A DNA stretch of 64,000 bases, taken from Rossellomorea arthrocnemi (GTDB lineage Bacteria; Bacillota; Bacilli; Bacillales; Bacillaceae_B). Below the pieces are notes generated by a model. It was given only the letters and a program-made list of their open reading frames with translations, had not been told where the DNA came from and ran no database searches. The position numbers were made by a program, and so were the translations under genes. The stretch spans positions 124,001 through 188,000 of the forward strand of contig NZ_CAJGBF010000008.1 in the NCBI RefSeq assembly GCF_904424705.1, in the 5' to 3' direction. Of this stretch, positions 1-8,768 are shown one piece after another (the first letter of the stretch is position 1; each line of letters opens with the position of its first letter).

Positions 1-939
1 CCAATCTTCTTCCCCTGCAAGCTTGGCATCTGCAATTGCCTCTACCACTGTTTCATCTCCGTGAATGGAAACATTATGTTCTTTAAGCTTTTTGACAAAG
101 GCATTTTGATTCTCATTAAACCACTTCTCATGAAGAATAACCGTTTCAGCCGCATTACATACTGCAGGTCGATCCGTTTTGGCATTAATGATGATGTTCA
201 ATGCCTTCTCAAGATCAGCTTCCTCATCAATATAAATATGACAGTTCCCAACACCTGTCTCAAGAACAGGAACTGTTGCATTATTGACAACGGCGTTAAT
301 CAATGCTCCACCACCCCGGGGAATCAACACATCAATATGTTCTTTCATTGTAAATAATTCATTGGTTGCCCCTCGGTCTGTTGTATTGATGAATTGCACG
401 GCATCTTTAGGAATATCCGTCTGCTCCAGGGCTTCATGCATGACATCCACGATTGCTTTGTTCGACGTGATCGCATTCGAACCACCCTTCAGAATGATAG
501 CATTACCTGATTTCAATGCTAGTCCTGTCGCGTCCACTGTCACATTTGGGCGTGCCTCATAGATCATTCCGATGACACCAAGGGGGACAGTCACCTTTTG
601 AACTTGTAGTTGATTTTCCAATGTCCAATCTGAAACCACTTTCCCAGTCGGATCCTCCAGATCCGCTACTTGACGAAGACCATTTGCAAAGTCTTCAATC
701 CGTTCTTTTGAAAGTGATAAGCGATCCATAAATGCCGCTTCAAATCCTTTTTCCTTACCTCTTTCAAGATCTTTTTCGTTTTGTTTTAGAATGGACTCGT
801 ATTTCGCTTCTAAATGATCGGCAAGAATATGAAGTGCTTTATTTTTTCGTTCTGTTGACAGCATACTAAGCGTTTTAGAAGCTCTTTTAGCCAGTATCGC
901 TTGTTTTTTTACATCGGTTTTTTCTATAGTTAAAGTCAT
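1..939 (-). CDS. proA: Gamma-glutamyl phosphate reductase, 3' end outside window
   Basis: NADPH-dependent reduction of gamma-glutamyl phosphate to glutamate semialdehyde, second step of proline synthesis. The reading frame runs on the minus strand from an ATG at 937-939, eight bases after a GGAGG, to the window edge. 313 codons are visible against about 415 in the family. The aldehyde-dehydrogenase-type catalytic cysteine is in the stretch VLETGVGNCHIYID, codon about 233. It lies 67 bases downstream of proB in the same direction, so it is the last visible gene of a proC-proB-proA operon. Only the C-terminal quarter is missing, because of the window boundary and not because of damage. Confidence 0.95.
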   Translation of the reverse strand, partial: MTLTIEKTDVKKQAILAKRASKTLSMLSTERKNKALHILADHLEAKYESILKQNEKDLERGKEKGFEAAFMDRLSLSKERIEDFANGLRQVADLEDPTGKVVSDWTLENQLQVQKVTVPLGVIGMIYEARPNVTVDATGLALKSGNAIILKGGSNAITSNKAIVDVMHEALEQTDIPKDAVQFINTTDRGATNELFTMKEHIDVLIPRGGGALINAVVNNATVPVLETGVGNCHIYIDEEADLEKALNIIINAKTDRPAVCNAAETVILHEKWFNENQNAFVKKLKEHNVSIHGDETVVEAIADAKLAGEEDW

Positions 940-1006
940 CAAATACCTCCTGATTAAATTGAAAAGCTTATGAATTTTATATTCTAAAGGAAGAAAAACC
1001 CTGAAC

Positions 1007-2116
1007 TTACACTCCTACAGGAATCGGTACTTCTACATGACATACGAGTTGATCTATTTCCACTGCGATTTTATCGGGTTTGATGTCAGCAGGATTTTTC
1101 AGTTGACCTGAACGATAATTGACCATTCCGAGCCCAATTTCTTCATTGCGGTTGTCCAGGATACGCACAACTGCACCTTTATCAAATCGGCCTTTCACGG
1201 CGTAAATATCATCGATGGTTAAGCTTTCCTTCTGTTCTAAGATGCGATCTTTCGCACCTGCATCGATGGTAATGACTCCTTCTGGTCCTGAGTTGAACGC
1301 AATCCATTGCTTTTTAGAATCCAGATTGACGGAATCTTCCGTCGATTCAAAATAGGTTCCTTTAGCTGTACGCTGGACTGCATCATAAATGATATTTGCA
1401 TGCCCTGATTTACCTAGGAATGCAGGGATCCCCGATGCCATTGTAATCTTAAACGCATCAATTTTGGATCTCATTCCCCCAGTACCGACTGAACTTCCCG
1501 GTTCTCCTGCCATGCTTTCAATATCCTCTGTAATTTCAGTCACACTTTCAAGTAGCTCTGCATCTGGATTTTTCCGCGGATCTGAATCATACAGCCCATC
1601 AATGTCTGATAGAATGATGAGTTGATCGGCATCCACCAGTGCTGCGACCTTCGCAGATAGTGTGTCATTATCTCCAAATTTTAAGCGATCGATCGTTACG
1701 GTATCATTTTCATTTACAATGGGAATGATTCCTCTTTCAAGTAAGACATTAATCGTATTACGGGCATTGTTGTATCGGTCCTCATCAGAAAAATCACTAC
1801 GAGTGATCAAAATTTGAGAAGCCACGTATCCGTTTGAAATCAACAGATCAGAATATGCTTCTATTAATAGCCCTTGACCAATAGCTGCTGCAGCCTGTTT
1901 CTCAGGTAAAGAACTTGGGCGTGTCAAGCAACCTAATTTACGGTATCCCGCAGCTACAGCTCCTGACGAAACAAGCAATACTTCATGACCGTCATCCTTT
2001 AAGCGGACAACCTCATCTACAAGGCGCTCAAGCTTCCTGCGACTCATTTCTCCATGTAAGCTTGTCAATGAACTACTTCCAATCTTAATGACGATACGTT
2101 TCTTATCTTGGGACAT
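1007..2116 (-). CDS. proB: Glutamate 5-kinase
   Basis: Phosphorylates L-glutamate to gamma-glutamyl phosphate, the committed step of proline synthesis. 369 residues, full length. The amino-acid-kinase fold opens with RIVIKIGSSSLT near residue 7, and VNENDTVTIDRLKFGDND and GTGGMRSKIDAFK are typical ProB motifs. The last ~85 residues fit a PUA domain. The start ATG follows AGGAGTGATTGA. It sits between proC and proA on the minus strand. A small hairpin (about 2131-2173) separates it from proC, which may tune relative expression. ProB is normally feedback-inhibited by proline; nothing in the sequence says this copy is not. Confidence 0.96.
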   Translation of the reverse strand: MSQDKKRIVIKIGSSSLTSLHGEMSRRKLERLVDEVVRLKDDGHEVLLVSSGAVAAGYRKLGCLTRPSSLPEKQAAAAIGQGLLIEAYSDLLISNGYVASQILITRSDFSDEDRYNNARNTINVLLERGIIPIVNENDTVTIDRLKFGDNDTLSAKVAALVDADQLIILSDIDGLYDSDPRKNPDAELLESVTEITEDIESMAGEPGSSVGTGGMRSKIDAFKITMASGIPAFLGKSGHANIIYDAVQRTAKGTYFESTEDSVNLDSKKQWIAFNSGPEGVITIDAGAKDRILEQKESLTIDDIYAVKGRFDKGAVVRILDNRNEEIGLGMVNYRSGQLKNPADIKPDKIAVEIDQLVCHVEVPIPVGV

Positions 2117-2236
2117 TCAATCACTCCTAGAATAAGGTCCGTCCCTTGCCCCTCTAACTAAATGCAGGGACGAACCAGTATTTCTTGTTTGGTTGGTAAC
2201 ATAATTTATATGAGGTGTTAGATTTTCGTAGTATGA

Positions 2237-3082
2237 TTAGTTCGTAACTAATTGTTTGGACTGTAAGGAAGAGCTGATTTCTTTCGAACGCTTTTCTGCT
2301 CCCTTAACAGCTTCTGAGATGGCCTTACCTCCGCCGAATTGTGCTAATGCATCAAGACCTGCAGCCGTAGTACCATTTGGGGATGTAACATTTTCTCTGA
2401 GTTTTTTTGGAGATTCTTCCCGTTCCAACATCATTTTGGCTGCGCCGAAAATGGTTTGAGCACCAATCTTTCGTGCCAGCGAAGGATCCAATCCTGCTTC
2501 GGCACCGGTTTTTTCAATATGCTCCATTAAATAATAGAAGTAAGCTGGACCGCTTCCTGCAATTCCAGTGAAAATGTCCATCTGACTTTCTTCAATAACA
2601 AAAACTTCTCCGATGCTTGATAATAACTCTTCTGCATTCAACATGTCTTCTCTTGAAGTGAATCTACCGGCACTGATTGCAGTTGCAGATTCCTTCAGCA
2701 TGCTTGATGTATTTGGCATGACACGGATGACAGGCTGGCCTGCAGGCAACTGTTCTTCCATATGAGAAGTCGTAATTCCTGCGAGTACCGACATGATCAC
2801 TGTATCATTTCTTACCAAATGATTAATGGAATCCAATGCTTTATCTATATCCTTTGGCTTCATTGCAAGAATGAGAATATCTATTTCTTCAAAGGAAAGT
2901 TCATCTTTAATGATAGCAGTAATATCATATTTAGCTTTCATTTCCTGAAGTCTTCCGTGATTGCTTCGATTAGAAACAATAATTTGTTTAGCTGGAATCT
3001 TTCCACTTTGTACAGTTCCTGAAATCATTGCTTCAGCCATATTTCCTGCACCTAGAAAAGCAATCGTTTTATTTTTTAACAA
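2237..3082 (-). CDS. proC: Pyrroline-5-carboxylate reductase
   Basis: Reduces 1-pyrroline-5-carboxylate to proline with NAD(P)H. 281 residues. The N-terminal Rossmann motif is FLGAGNMAEAMISG (residues 9-22). The C-terminal helical dimer domain carries GSGPAYFYYLMEHIEKTG and NVTSPNGTTAAGLDAL, both characteristic of ProC. As the first gene of the minus-strand proC-proB-proA block it makes the operon a complete glutamate-to-proline route. The leader upstream (3083-3494) shows no recognisable proline T-box, unlike some Bacillus proline operons, so control is unclear. In B. subtilis the closest arrangement is proI with proBA; the symbol is assigned by function. Confidence 0.94.
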   Translation of the reverse strand: MLKNKTIAFLGAGNMAEAMISGTVQSGKIPAKQIIVSNRSNHGRLQEMKAKYDITAIIKDELSFEEIDILILAMKPKDIDKALDSINHLVRNDTVIMSVLAGITTSHMEEQLPAGQPVIRVMPNTSSMLKESATAISAGRFTSREDMLNAEELLSSIGEVFVIEESQMDIFTGIAGSGPAYFYYLMEHIEKTGAEAGLDPSLARKIGAQTIFGAAKMMLEREESPKKLRENVTSPNGTTAAGLDALAQFGGGKAISEAVKGAEKRSKEISSSLQSKQLVTN

Positions 3083-3494
3083 TCATATCCACTCCCGTTC
3101 CTATTTTATATCAGATGTTTCAAAGCACATTTTTTCGTTTTCAATTGAACATTTAATGTAATGTTTAAGTTTGTTTTTTATTGTTTTGGTTAGTTGATGT
3201 CGCCAAAACCCTTGATTGGCGTGTGTTTTGTTCACAACGTTTATTATCGTAACATGCTGATGAATGATATCAAGAGTAATAAAGGAAGTAGTAAGGAATT
3301 AGCCGAATTAGCTAGTGGAAGCGCTGTCATTACCATTTATGTTATTCAGATTCCACCTGAGGGCTCTAAATTGGCTGAGAGAGCGTAAAATCAGAATTTT
3401 TACTTTTGGCTTTCAAATGGAAATGACTCGATTTTTGTTGAGAAAACCTTTAAGACCTATCTGAGCTCGCTTCGACCAAATTTTCCTTTAAAGC
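3083..3494. other. Intergenic region with no supported gene
   Basis: About 410 bases between the proC start and the terminator shared with the LCP gene. I looked for a T-box (a GGGTGG..ACC type antiterminator motif) and found none. A 64-codon plus-strand frame at 3194-3388 has no ribosome binding site and no recognisable product. The proC promoter must lie in the part next to 3083. Confidence 0.5.
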
Positions 3495-3536
3495 AAAAAA
3501 TCCCGTTATGCCCTAAATGGCTTAACGGGATTTTTT
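3495..3536. terminator. Bidirectional intrinsic terminator
   Basis: Inverted repeat TCCCGTTA...TAACGGGA with an A-run on the left and a T-run on the right, so it works in both directions. On the minus strand it ends the LCP gene that stops at 3539. Confidence 0.85.
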
Positions 3537-3538
3537 CT

Positions 3539-4492
3539 TTATTCAGTTGATGCTTCGTGTGAGTTTTTCCCACTCAGGAATTCTTTTAAAGCTTGGATAT
3601 TTTCTTCGAAGTCAATTTCAAGAACCGATCCAACTCCGCTGTAACTTCCATTCGTAAATGAACCATCTACCGGCAGGGTAAGCTTGTCCATGTCACTACT
3701 GTTGCTAAGCAGTATATCTTTCGCGATTGAGATTTGATCCAGTTTACTCATATTCGTCTGAATATAAGGCTGAATGGATCCTGCCATCTTAGGAAGCTTT
3801 GTTACACCTCCGATGGATAGTGCTTCATCTTTAAGAGCTGCAATCACTTTTTGCTGTCTTTCTACCCTTCCGAAGTCACCATAATTATCATGACGGAATC
3901 TGGCATAGCCAAGTAATTCCTTACCGTTCAGATTTTGGACACCTGGTTGGAGAGAAACACCGATATTTTCTGACATGGCTTTTTCAACATCCATTTCAAT
4001 TCCTTTTGGTGCCAGGATGTCGACTGACTGTTCAAAACCTTTAAAATCGACAATCATAAAGTACTGAATATCCAAATCAAAGTTCTGTTTAATCGTCTTG
4101 CGCAGCAATTCAGGACCACCTAAATAAAATGCCGTATTCAGTTTATAATTTTTATAACCAGGGATTTCTGCATAAATATCTCTCATAAACGAAACGAGCT
4201 TGGTTTCATTCGTTTTTGGATCAATCTGTGCGAGCATCATGGTATCGGTCCTTGATTTCTCTTCTCCCCTGCTATCGACTCCTAATAACAAGATGTTAAC
4301 TTTCCCGTTTTCATCTTTTACACCGTTAAATTTATAATCTTTCTGTATCTGGTCTTCACCAGCCATTTTATAACCGCTATAAAATTGAAAAGCAGCGTAA
4401 CCGAGCAAACTAAAAATGAGGAGTAATAATACCAAAATCACTTTTCTTCCACGTTTTTTCTTTTTGGTCTTTCGATCTAATCGTGACTCCAT
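3539..4492 (-). CDS. LytR-CpsA-Psr (LCP) family cell-wall polymer ligase
   Basis: LCP proteins transfer undecaprenyl-linked anionic polymers such as wall teichoic acid onto peptidoglycan outside the membrane. 317 residues: a basic cytoplasmic start (RKTKKKKRGRK), one transmembrane helix (about residues 20-40), then the LCP domain with NILLLGVDSRGEEKSRTDT, MRDIYAEIPGYKNYKLN and LLGYARFRHDNYGDFGR. The last contains the conserved arginines that bind pyrophosphate. I chose the ATG at 4492 because AGTAGGTGAAG lies just before it. A start nine codons upstream (4519) would place that ribosome binding site inside the gene. It has its own terminator (3495-3536). Which paralogue (TagT/U/V) it matches cannot be told by eye. 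Confidence 0.9.
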   Translation of the reverse strand: MESRLDRKTKKKKRGRKVILVLLLLIFSLLGYAAFQFYSGYKMAGEDQIQKDYKFNGVKDENGKVNILLLGVDSRGEEKSRTDTMMLAQIDPKTNETKLVSFMRDIYAEIPGYKNYKLNTAFYLGGPELLRKTIKQNFDLDIQYFMIVDFKGFEQSVDILAPKGIEMDVEKAMSENIGVSLQPGVQNLNGKELLGYARFRHDNYGDFGRVERQQKVIAALKDEALSIGGVTKLPKMAGSIQPYIQTNMSKLDQISIAKDILLSNSSDMDKLTLPVDGSFTNGSYSGVGSVLEIDFEENIQALKEFLSGKNSHEASTE

Positions 4493-4667
4493 TTCTTCAC
4501 CTACTTTTATGACATTCATGAATAACCGATGATAGTATGAAATAGTACTCCATTCAATTGAAATTCACAATCACAGAATACTGGGTAAACTAACACTTTT
4601 CTCCATACCAGCTCATCTGAAAATATATTTTACCACAAATATCCTTAAAAGTATTTAGTTGTTCCTC

Positions 4668-5383
4668 TCAAATAAAATGAATAGATTGATAGAATCCCTC
4701 TGTAAGTTTCTTTATAGCGGTTTCTTCTTCCGCTTTATATGTAATGATGAATGAAGTTGCCGGTCCGCTGGATTTATCTAGATCATGATATGAGTCAACA
4801 TCCCCCGTTTCCAATAGCTTTCCCGTAAGTAGTGATAATTCATGCCGAACGCCTTTAGACCCTACTGGCAAAATATCGATGATGGAAGGGTGATGGATAC
4901 ATTTATTAAATAAAGACAAAGGTGCGACGGATAATCCATGTTCTAGTACTTCATCTCCTGATAAGGGGGTTCCGATAAGAGCATATAAGTGGTTTTCCCG
5001 GGATACCTTTTTTCGTTTTTTCTTTCTTCTTCCGATACAGGTTATGCCGATTGCAGACTGCTTGAGAGTGATATTGGATTCAGAGCTTCCCGTTAGAGGA
5101 ATATCGTCTATATCCAGCTCACTCAAACCAGTTCGAACACCTTGGCAATACTTTTCCCACACTGTATCATCCGTGAAATTAAATAATTGAACAGCCAGAA
5201 GGTTGGCACCGACAGCTAAAATTCCATCACTGCAACTCGAAAGCTGTAATAACCTACGATCTCAGGGTCAACCTGGACCATGTCAGCGGATTTCCTTCCA
5301 ATCCCACCGCTGCAGTCGGACGCAAAGATCAGTTCATCTTCTTCAGTGATGGAAATTGATAAAACATCTCGATGCTGGATCAA
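4668..5383 (-). pseudogene. cblS: Alpha-ribazole kinase CblS-like, frameshifted
   Basis: PurM/AIR-synthase-like protein of the CblS family, which phosphorylates imported alpha-ribazole for cobalamin nucleotide-loop assembly. The 5' part starts at a TTG (5383) after AAAGGGGG, overlapping the cblT stop by 4 bases. It encodes 55 residues including FASDCSGGIGRK and VGYYSFRVAVME, then stops (TAG at 5216-5218). The homologous reading continues at once in another frame as ILAVGANLLAVQLFNF and on to TGSSESN, ending at 4668. Adding one A in GATGGAATTTTAGC (near 5219-5226) restores VAVMEILAVGAN and a single frame of about 239 residues. Both halves are otherwise intact, so either the mutation is recent or this is a sequencing error in a short A run. 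Assignment to CblS rests on motifs and on adjacency to cblT. Confidence 0.75.
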
Positions 5384-5865
5384 CTTAATTCCCCCTTTGG
5401 AAATCTGGAATCAAAAGCTGGATACAAAAAGTGAGCAATTGTTAAATTAATGAAACTCCCTATTAATAAGGAAGGAACAATTGCTATGTAAAATGAAGAA
5501 CTCAGGATAAAAATGAAAGGTACAGCTGCCATAATACCGTTTCCAATCAAAAAAAGTATAGCTGCCAATACGTGCTTCCCTTTTGAAAACACATACCCGA
5601 ATAGCCACACAAAGAGAGCCATTTCAACAGCAATGAAAACATGTAGTGGCCCAAGGGGGAAACCTGCATAAAGGCTTGAAAGTAAATGTCCACCCCCAGC
5701 AACCAACGCTCCCTTCCTTCCATTGTATAAAGAAGCGATTAATAACGCAGGCATACTGTCCAGGGCGATTGTTCCGATGATCGCCGGAATCTTCACCATC
5801 CCTCCGATAGCAGAAAAAGCCAGGAATAATGATAGTAACACGAGAGTCTTCAGATTACTTTTCAT
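5380..5865 (-). CDS. cblT: Alpha-ribazole transporter CblT (ECF-type substrate-binding component)
   Basis: Small integral membrane protein, 161 residues, with about five hydrophobic segments (LVLLSLFLAFSAIGG at the start, then GHLLSSLYAGFPLGPLHVFIA). It resembles ECF-transporter S components. In Listeria and Geobacillus the CblT/CblS pair salvages alpha-ribazole; here it lies directly before a CblS-like frame in a cobalamin operon, which supports the name. I chose the ATG at 5865, overlapping the end of the adenosyltransferase gene by 11 bases; a start at 5904 would extend the overlap to 50. No ECF energising module is encoded nearby, so a shared one would be needed. Confidence 0.78.
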   Translation of the reverse strand: MKSNLKTLVLLSLFLAFSAIGGMVKIPAIIGTIALDSMPALLIASLYNGRKGALVAGGGHLLSSLYAGFPLGPLHVFIAVEMALFVWLFGYVFSKGKHVLAAILFLIGNGIMAAVPFIFILSSSFYIAIVPSLLIGSFINLTIAHFLYPAFDSRFPKGELS

Positions 5866-6445
5866 TGTTCTTCTGAACTGTATCGGCGGAGAATACATTT
5901 GCACTTCGAAGATATTCCACGTCTCTGACGTTACTGCGATGATTGATCACCCGTGCCAAAGCAAAGAAGTAGTCTGATAAGCGATTGATATATTGTAATG
6001 TGACAAATGGAAAATCCTCATCGGTCTTTGATAGAGATACGACGCATCTTTCTGCCCTTCTTGCAACTGTCCGTGCAATATGAATACTCGCAGAGGCTTT
6101 CATTCCACCCGGCAAGATAAATTTTTCAAGGGGAGGTGCTTCTTTAGTCAAACGATCAATCTTCTCTTCCAAGGCATGAACGGATTCAGACTGTAGCTTG
6201 CACCTTCTTTTTTTCGAGACGTTGGATAGGTCCCCTCCACAATCAAACAGTTCATGCTGGATGTTTTCAAGCTCTTTCACTAAATCGGCAAAACGCTCAT
6301 GATCCATTTCTGCAATGGCCTGACCAACGAAGCAATTCACCTCATCTAATGTACCGTATGCTTCAACACGTTTATCGTCCTTGTCGACCCTGCCACCAAT
6401 TACACTTGTCTGACCTTTGTCTCCGGTTCTTGTATATAGCTGCAT
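5855..6445 (-). CDS. pduO: PduO-type ATP:cob(I)alamin adenosyltransferase
   Basis: Transfers adenosyl from ATP to cob(I)alamin or cobinamide. 196 residues, a normal length. The ATP-binding N-terminus TRTGDKGQTSVIGGRVDKD is followed by RVEAYGTLDEVN, and the C-terminal helix has RTVARRAERCVV and YINRLSDYFFALAR, the family signature. It is co-transcribed with the corrinoid salvage genes: CobU and CobS prefer adenosylated substrates, so this enzyme supplies them. B. subtilis calls its homologue YvqK. Confidence 0.93.
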   Translation of the reverse strand: MQLYTRTGDKGQTSVIGGRVDKDDKRVEAYGTLDEVNCFVGQAIAEMDHERFADLVKELENIQHELFDCGGDLSNVSKKRRCKLQSESVHALEEKIDRLTKEAPPLEKFILPGGMKASASIHIARTVARRAERCVVSLSKTDEDFPFVTLQYINRLSDYFFALARVINHRSNVRDVEYLRSANVFSADTVQKNNEK

Positions 6446-6460
6446 AAAAACCTCTCTCCT

Positions 6461-6889
6461 TTACCCTTTTAATGATGTTGCCAAGCCGTACCAGACCAGC
6501 CATACTCTTTCCGATAGTTCGGAAAGGTCCTGATAAATCCACCCCGTCATATCTCTCCATTCCCTGGAAGATTGATCTATGGGAACGATTCCTTTTCCTA
6601 TTTCCGATCCGATCCAGATTACTTTTCGTTCAGGATCTTCTTCTTCCCACTTCCTTAATGATTGTATCCTATTTTTAAACGCCGTCCTAACATCATCATT
6701 TTTATGTAAAAGGGCTGAACGAACCGCATATTCAAGTCCCTCCAATACAACAATCGGTAATGATGGTTGGAGTTCTCCCAAACCTTCATTGAATAAAGAA
6801 ACCCACTCTGTATGACTATTCTTTAAGCGAAAATGATTTCTTACCCATCTTGACTTTCCATTAAAGGAACCGCCTGTAATAAAGTACAT
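6461..6889 (-). CDS. CobU-like paralogue, short and lacking the guanylylation motif
   Basis: 142 residues starting at an ATG (6889) eight bases after GGAGG; the longer frame to 6964 has no such site. The P-loop ITGGSFNGKS (residues 4-13) and the C-terminal EIGKGIVPIDQSSREWRD plus VWYGLATSLKG are CobU family features. Missing is the central HR..R...W.T.E segment, which contains the histidine that carries GMP in CobU. It is about 40 residues shorter than the full CobU at 8213-8767. A kinase-only or regulatory role is possible, but that is inference. It overlaps cobC by 49 bases. Confidence 0.72.
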   Translation of the reverse strand: MYFITGGSFNGKSRWVRNHFRLKNSHTEWVSLFNEGLGELQPSLPIVVLEGLEYAVRSALLHKNDDVRTAFKNRIQSLRKWEEEDPERKVIWIGSEIGKGIVPIDQSSREWRDMTGWIYQDLSELSERVWLVWYGLATSLKG

Positions 6890-7470
6890 TCCTGATCCCT
6901 CCAATTCTCTTCCGTTTTCCAAACCAATTCGAATCCTGCTCCATGGTTTACCTCCCAATCCCAAAAGGTTCTTTGCTCATTTCCTGGAGATAATGAAGTC
7001 AATAGGTGACGAATGACTCCCCCATGGGTAATAACAGCATAACGATTACCTTTCACCTCATCGATATGTGCTTTGATTTGTTTCCAGGCAACGTCCACCC
7101 GCTTTCTAAATTGAATCATTCCTTCCCCTCCTGGAGGAGAAGAGAATGGGTCGCTTAGCCACTCCTGATACATTCGATCATCCTTTAGGATCTCGTAGGT
7201 CAATCCTTCCCACTCACCAAAGTGCAGCTCTCTCAACAATGGCGACGAGAAGAGTGGGGTATGTGGAAATATAAATTTGGCTGTTTCCAAACAACGGTTA
7301 AGGTCACTGGAATAACACCTTTCATAGTTTTTGAACAGTTTTTTTTGAGCATTGAGCACTTCAATACCACTTGAAGATAAACCCGAGTTCGTCCAGCCTA
7401 TATATTTCCCCTTCTCGTTTTCAACGGTTAGACCATGCCGAATAAAAGCAAAAACCATATAGTCATCCAT
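6841..7470 (-). CDS. cobC: Histidine phosphatase, probable alpha-ribazole phosphatase
   Basis: Member of the phosphoglycerate-mutase-like histidine phosphatases. FAFIRHGLTVENEKGKY carries the phospho-accepting histidine, and VITHGGVIRHLL the second catalytic histidine. 209 residues from the ATG at 7470, preceded by GGAG; a GTG three codons upstream (7479) is an alternative. It overlaps cobS by 43 bases. Position between cobS and a cobU paralogue argues for dephosphorylation of alpha-ribazole phosphate or cobalamin phosphate, the CobC reaction, rather than a glycolytic role. Confidence 0.85.
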   Translation of the reverse strand: MDDYMVFAFIRHGLTVENEKGKYIGWTNSGLSSSGIEVLNAQKKLFKNYERCYSSDLNRCLETAKFIFPHTPLFSSPLLRELHFGEWEGLTYEILKDDRMYQEWLSDPFSSPPGGEGMIQFRKRVDVAWKQIKAHIDEVKGNRYAVITHGGVIRHLLTSLSPGNEQRTFWDWEVNHGAGFELVWKTEENWRDQECTLLQAVPLMESQDG

Positions 7471-8216
7471 AATACCCACTCCACCCCCTCTACGCTGGCA
7501 CCGACAGTATCACCTGTCATTCCCCCAAACCATTTGATGGACTTCGAATAAACGAATAAGAAAAATACTATGGTCATTAACATGAAAGTGACATAAAGAT
7601 CTAACCCATTCAGGAAGATGGAGGCAGCTCCACCCAACAAAAAATAAACGCCAAGCCATACTAGTTCTTTCATTGTTAAGTGCTTACTGAAGCTATATCC
7701 CATGCCCGACCTTTGCGCAGATGGGATAAGAATGAGGCTTGCTCCCATGACGATCCGGCTGAAAATAGGAATCCATACCAGTACCATGGAAATCATTGCA
7801 GAATCAGTATTGAGGACGGTTTCATAAATGAATAAAAAACGGGAAGATAGCAAGACCGCAAGAGAAAGTACGGCAAATGCACCGACCCGGGGATCCTTCA
7901 TGATATTTAGCCGTCTATTTTTATCCCGATAGGAGAAATAGGCGTCACTTGAATCCATATAACCGTCCAAGTGAAGTCCCCCCGTTAAAAGGATGGGACT
8001 CACCCAAATATAAAACGATAATGCCAAAGTGCTCATTTGAGTATATGCATTTAGTAATTCATATCCAGTTGAAAGAAGTACACCTATACAAAGACCCACA
8101 ATTGGAAATGTACGGACCATCCACTTCATTTCATCTTTTCCCACTGAGAATTCTTTACGTACCGGAACAATGGTAAAAAACTGGACATTAAGTAGAAAAC
8201 TTCTTAATATTATCAT
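7428..8216 (-). CDS. cobS: Adenosylcobinamide-GDP ribazoletransferase (cobalamin synthase)
   Basis: Membrane enzyme that joins adenosylcobinamide-GDP to alpha-ribazole (or its phosphate), the last assembly step of the nucleotide loop. 262 residues, about six to seven hydrophobic segments. The conserved acidic motif LTGGLHLDGYMDSSDAYFS lies near residue 80 and KWFGGMTGDTVGA near the C-terminus, as expected for CobS. The ATG overlaps the cobU stop by four bases, implying coupled translation. Confidence 0.94.
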   Translation of the reverse strand: MIILRSFLLNVQFFTIVPVRKEFSVGKDEMKWMVRTFPIVGLCIGVLLSTGYELLNAYTQMSTLALSFYIWVSPILLTGGLHLDGYMDSSDAYFSYRDKNRRLNIMKDPRVGAFAVLSLAVLLSSRFLFIYETVLNTDSAMISMVLVWIPIFSRIVMGASLILIPSAQRSGMGYSFSKHLTMKELVWLGVYFLLGGAASIFLNGLDLYVTFMLMTIVFFLFVYSKSIKWFGGMTGDTVGASVEGVEWVLWMTIWFLLLFGMV

Positions 8217-8767
8217 GTCAAATGGACTTTCTTCTTCAGAACGGGAATTCCCACTGTCATGTCCACTGCTGTACAGGACTTCTCCACCATTTTTCTATGT
8301 AATCTCCCCAACGTCCTCTGAAATTGGAGTATATCACCTGTCTCCGATGGTATATCATGGAGCAATTCATTACTTACAACAATTAACACTTTGGCTTTAT
8401 CCATTAACTGATAAATAGCTCGAAATACCCTTTCTTCTACCCCACTGCCATATATCTTTTCTGCAGTGAATATTTCATTGGTAAGTAGAGTGGTTAGACA
8501 ATCCAACAGTACTATGGAGTTTGATGGTATAGAATCAATGATGCCCTCAATATCCAAAGGGCGTTCTATCGTTGTCCAGTTTTCAGAAGAAGTTTGTCGA
8601 TCCACTCGATGTTTCAAAATTCTTTCTTTCATTTCATGATCGGTATTCACTCCGCACGCCAGATAAATCAAGACATCATTAGATGTTCTTAGTTCCGCTG
8701 CAAGTCTTTCAGCATAAGAGCTTTTGCCGCATCTAACTCCTCCGGTTATGAACAATAGTTTACCCAT
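8213..8767 (-). CDS. cobU: Adenosylcobinamide kinase / adenosylcobinamide-phosphate guanylyltransferase
   Basis: 184 residues, full length. P-loop FITGGVRCGKSSYAE (residues 6-20), then ILKHRVDRQTSSENWTTIE, containing the histidine that is guanylylated, then VLLDCLTTLLTNE and a C-terminal VGIPVLKK. These are the ordered motifs of CobU. It phosphorylates adenosylcobinamide and loads GMP to give AdoCbi-GDP, the substrate of the CobS encoded next. It begins one base after the btuD-cbiZ stop. Confidence 0.94.
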   Translation of the reverse strand: MGKLLFITGGVRCGKSSYAERLAAELRTSNDVLIYLACGVNTDHEMKERILKHRVDRQTSSENWTTIERPLDIEGIIDSIPSNSIVLLDCLTTLLTNEIFTAEKIYGSGVEERVFRAIYQLMDKAKVLIVVSNELLHDIPSETGDILQFQRTLGRLHRKMVEKSCTAVDMTVGIPVLKKKVHLT

Positions 8768-8768
8768 G

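Noticed and set aside
3194-3388. 64-codon plus-strand ORF between proC and the LCP gene
   Set aside because: No ribosome binding site, starts at a TTG/ATG pair in AT-rich DNA, and the product resembles nothing I know.
3083-3494. Possible proline T-box before proC
   Set aside because: Neither the conserved antiterminator sequence nor a specifier-like stem could be found.
4520-4667. Coding extension of the LCP gene or another small gene
   Set aside because: AT-rich promoter-like DNA with no ribosome binding site in a useful frame.
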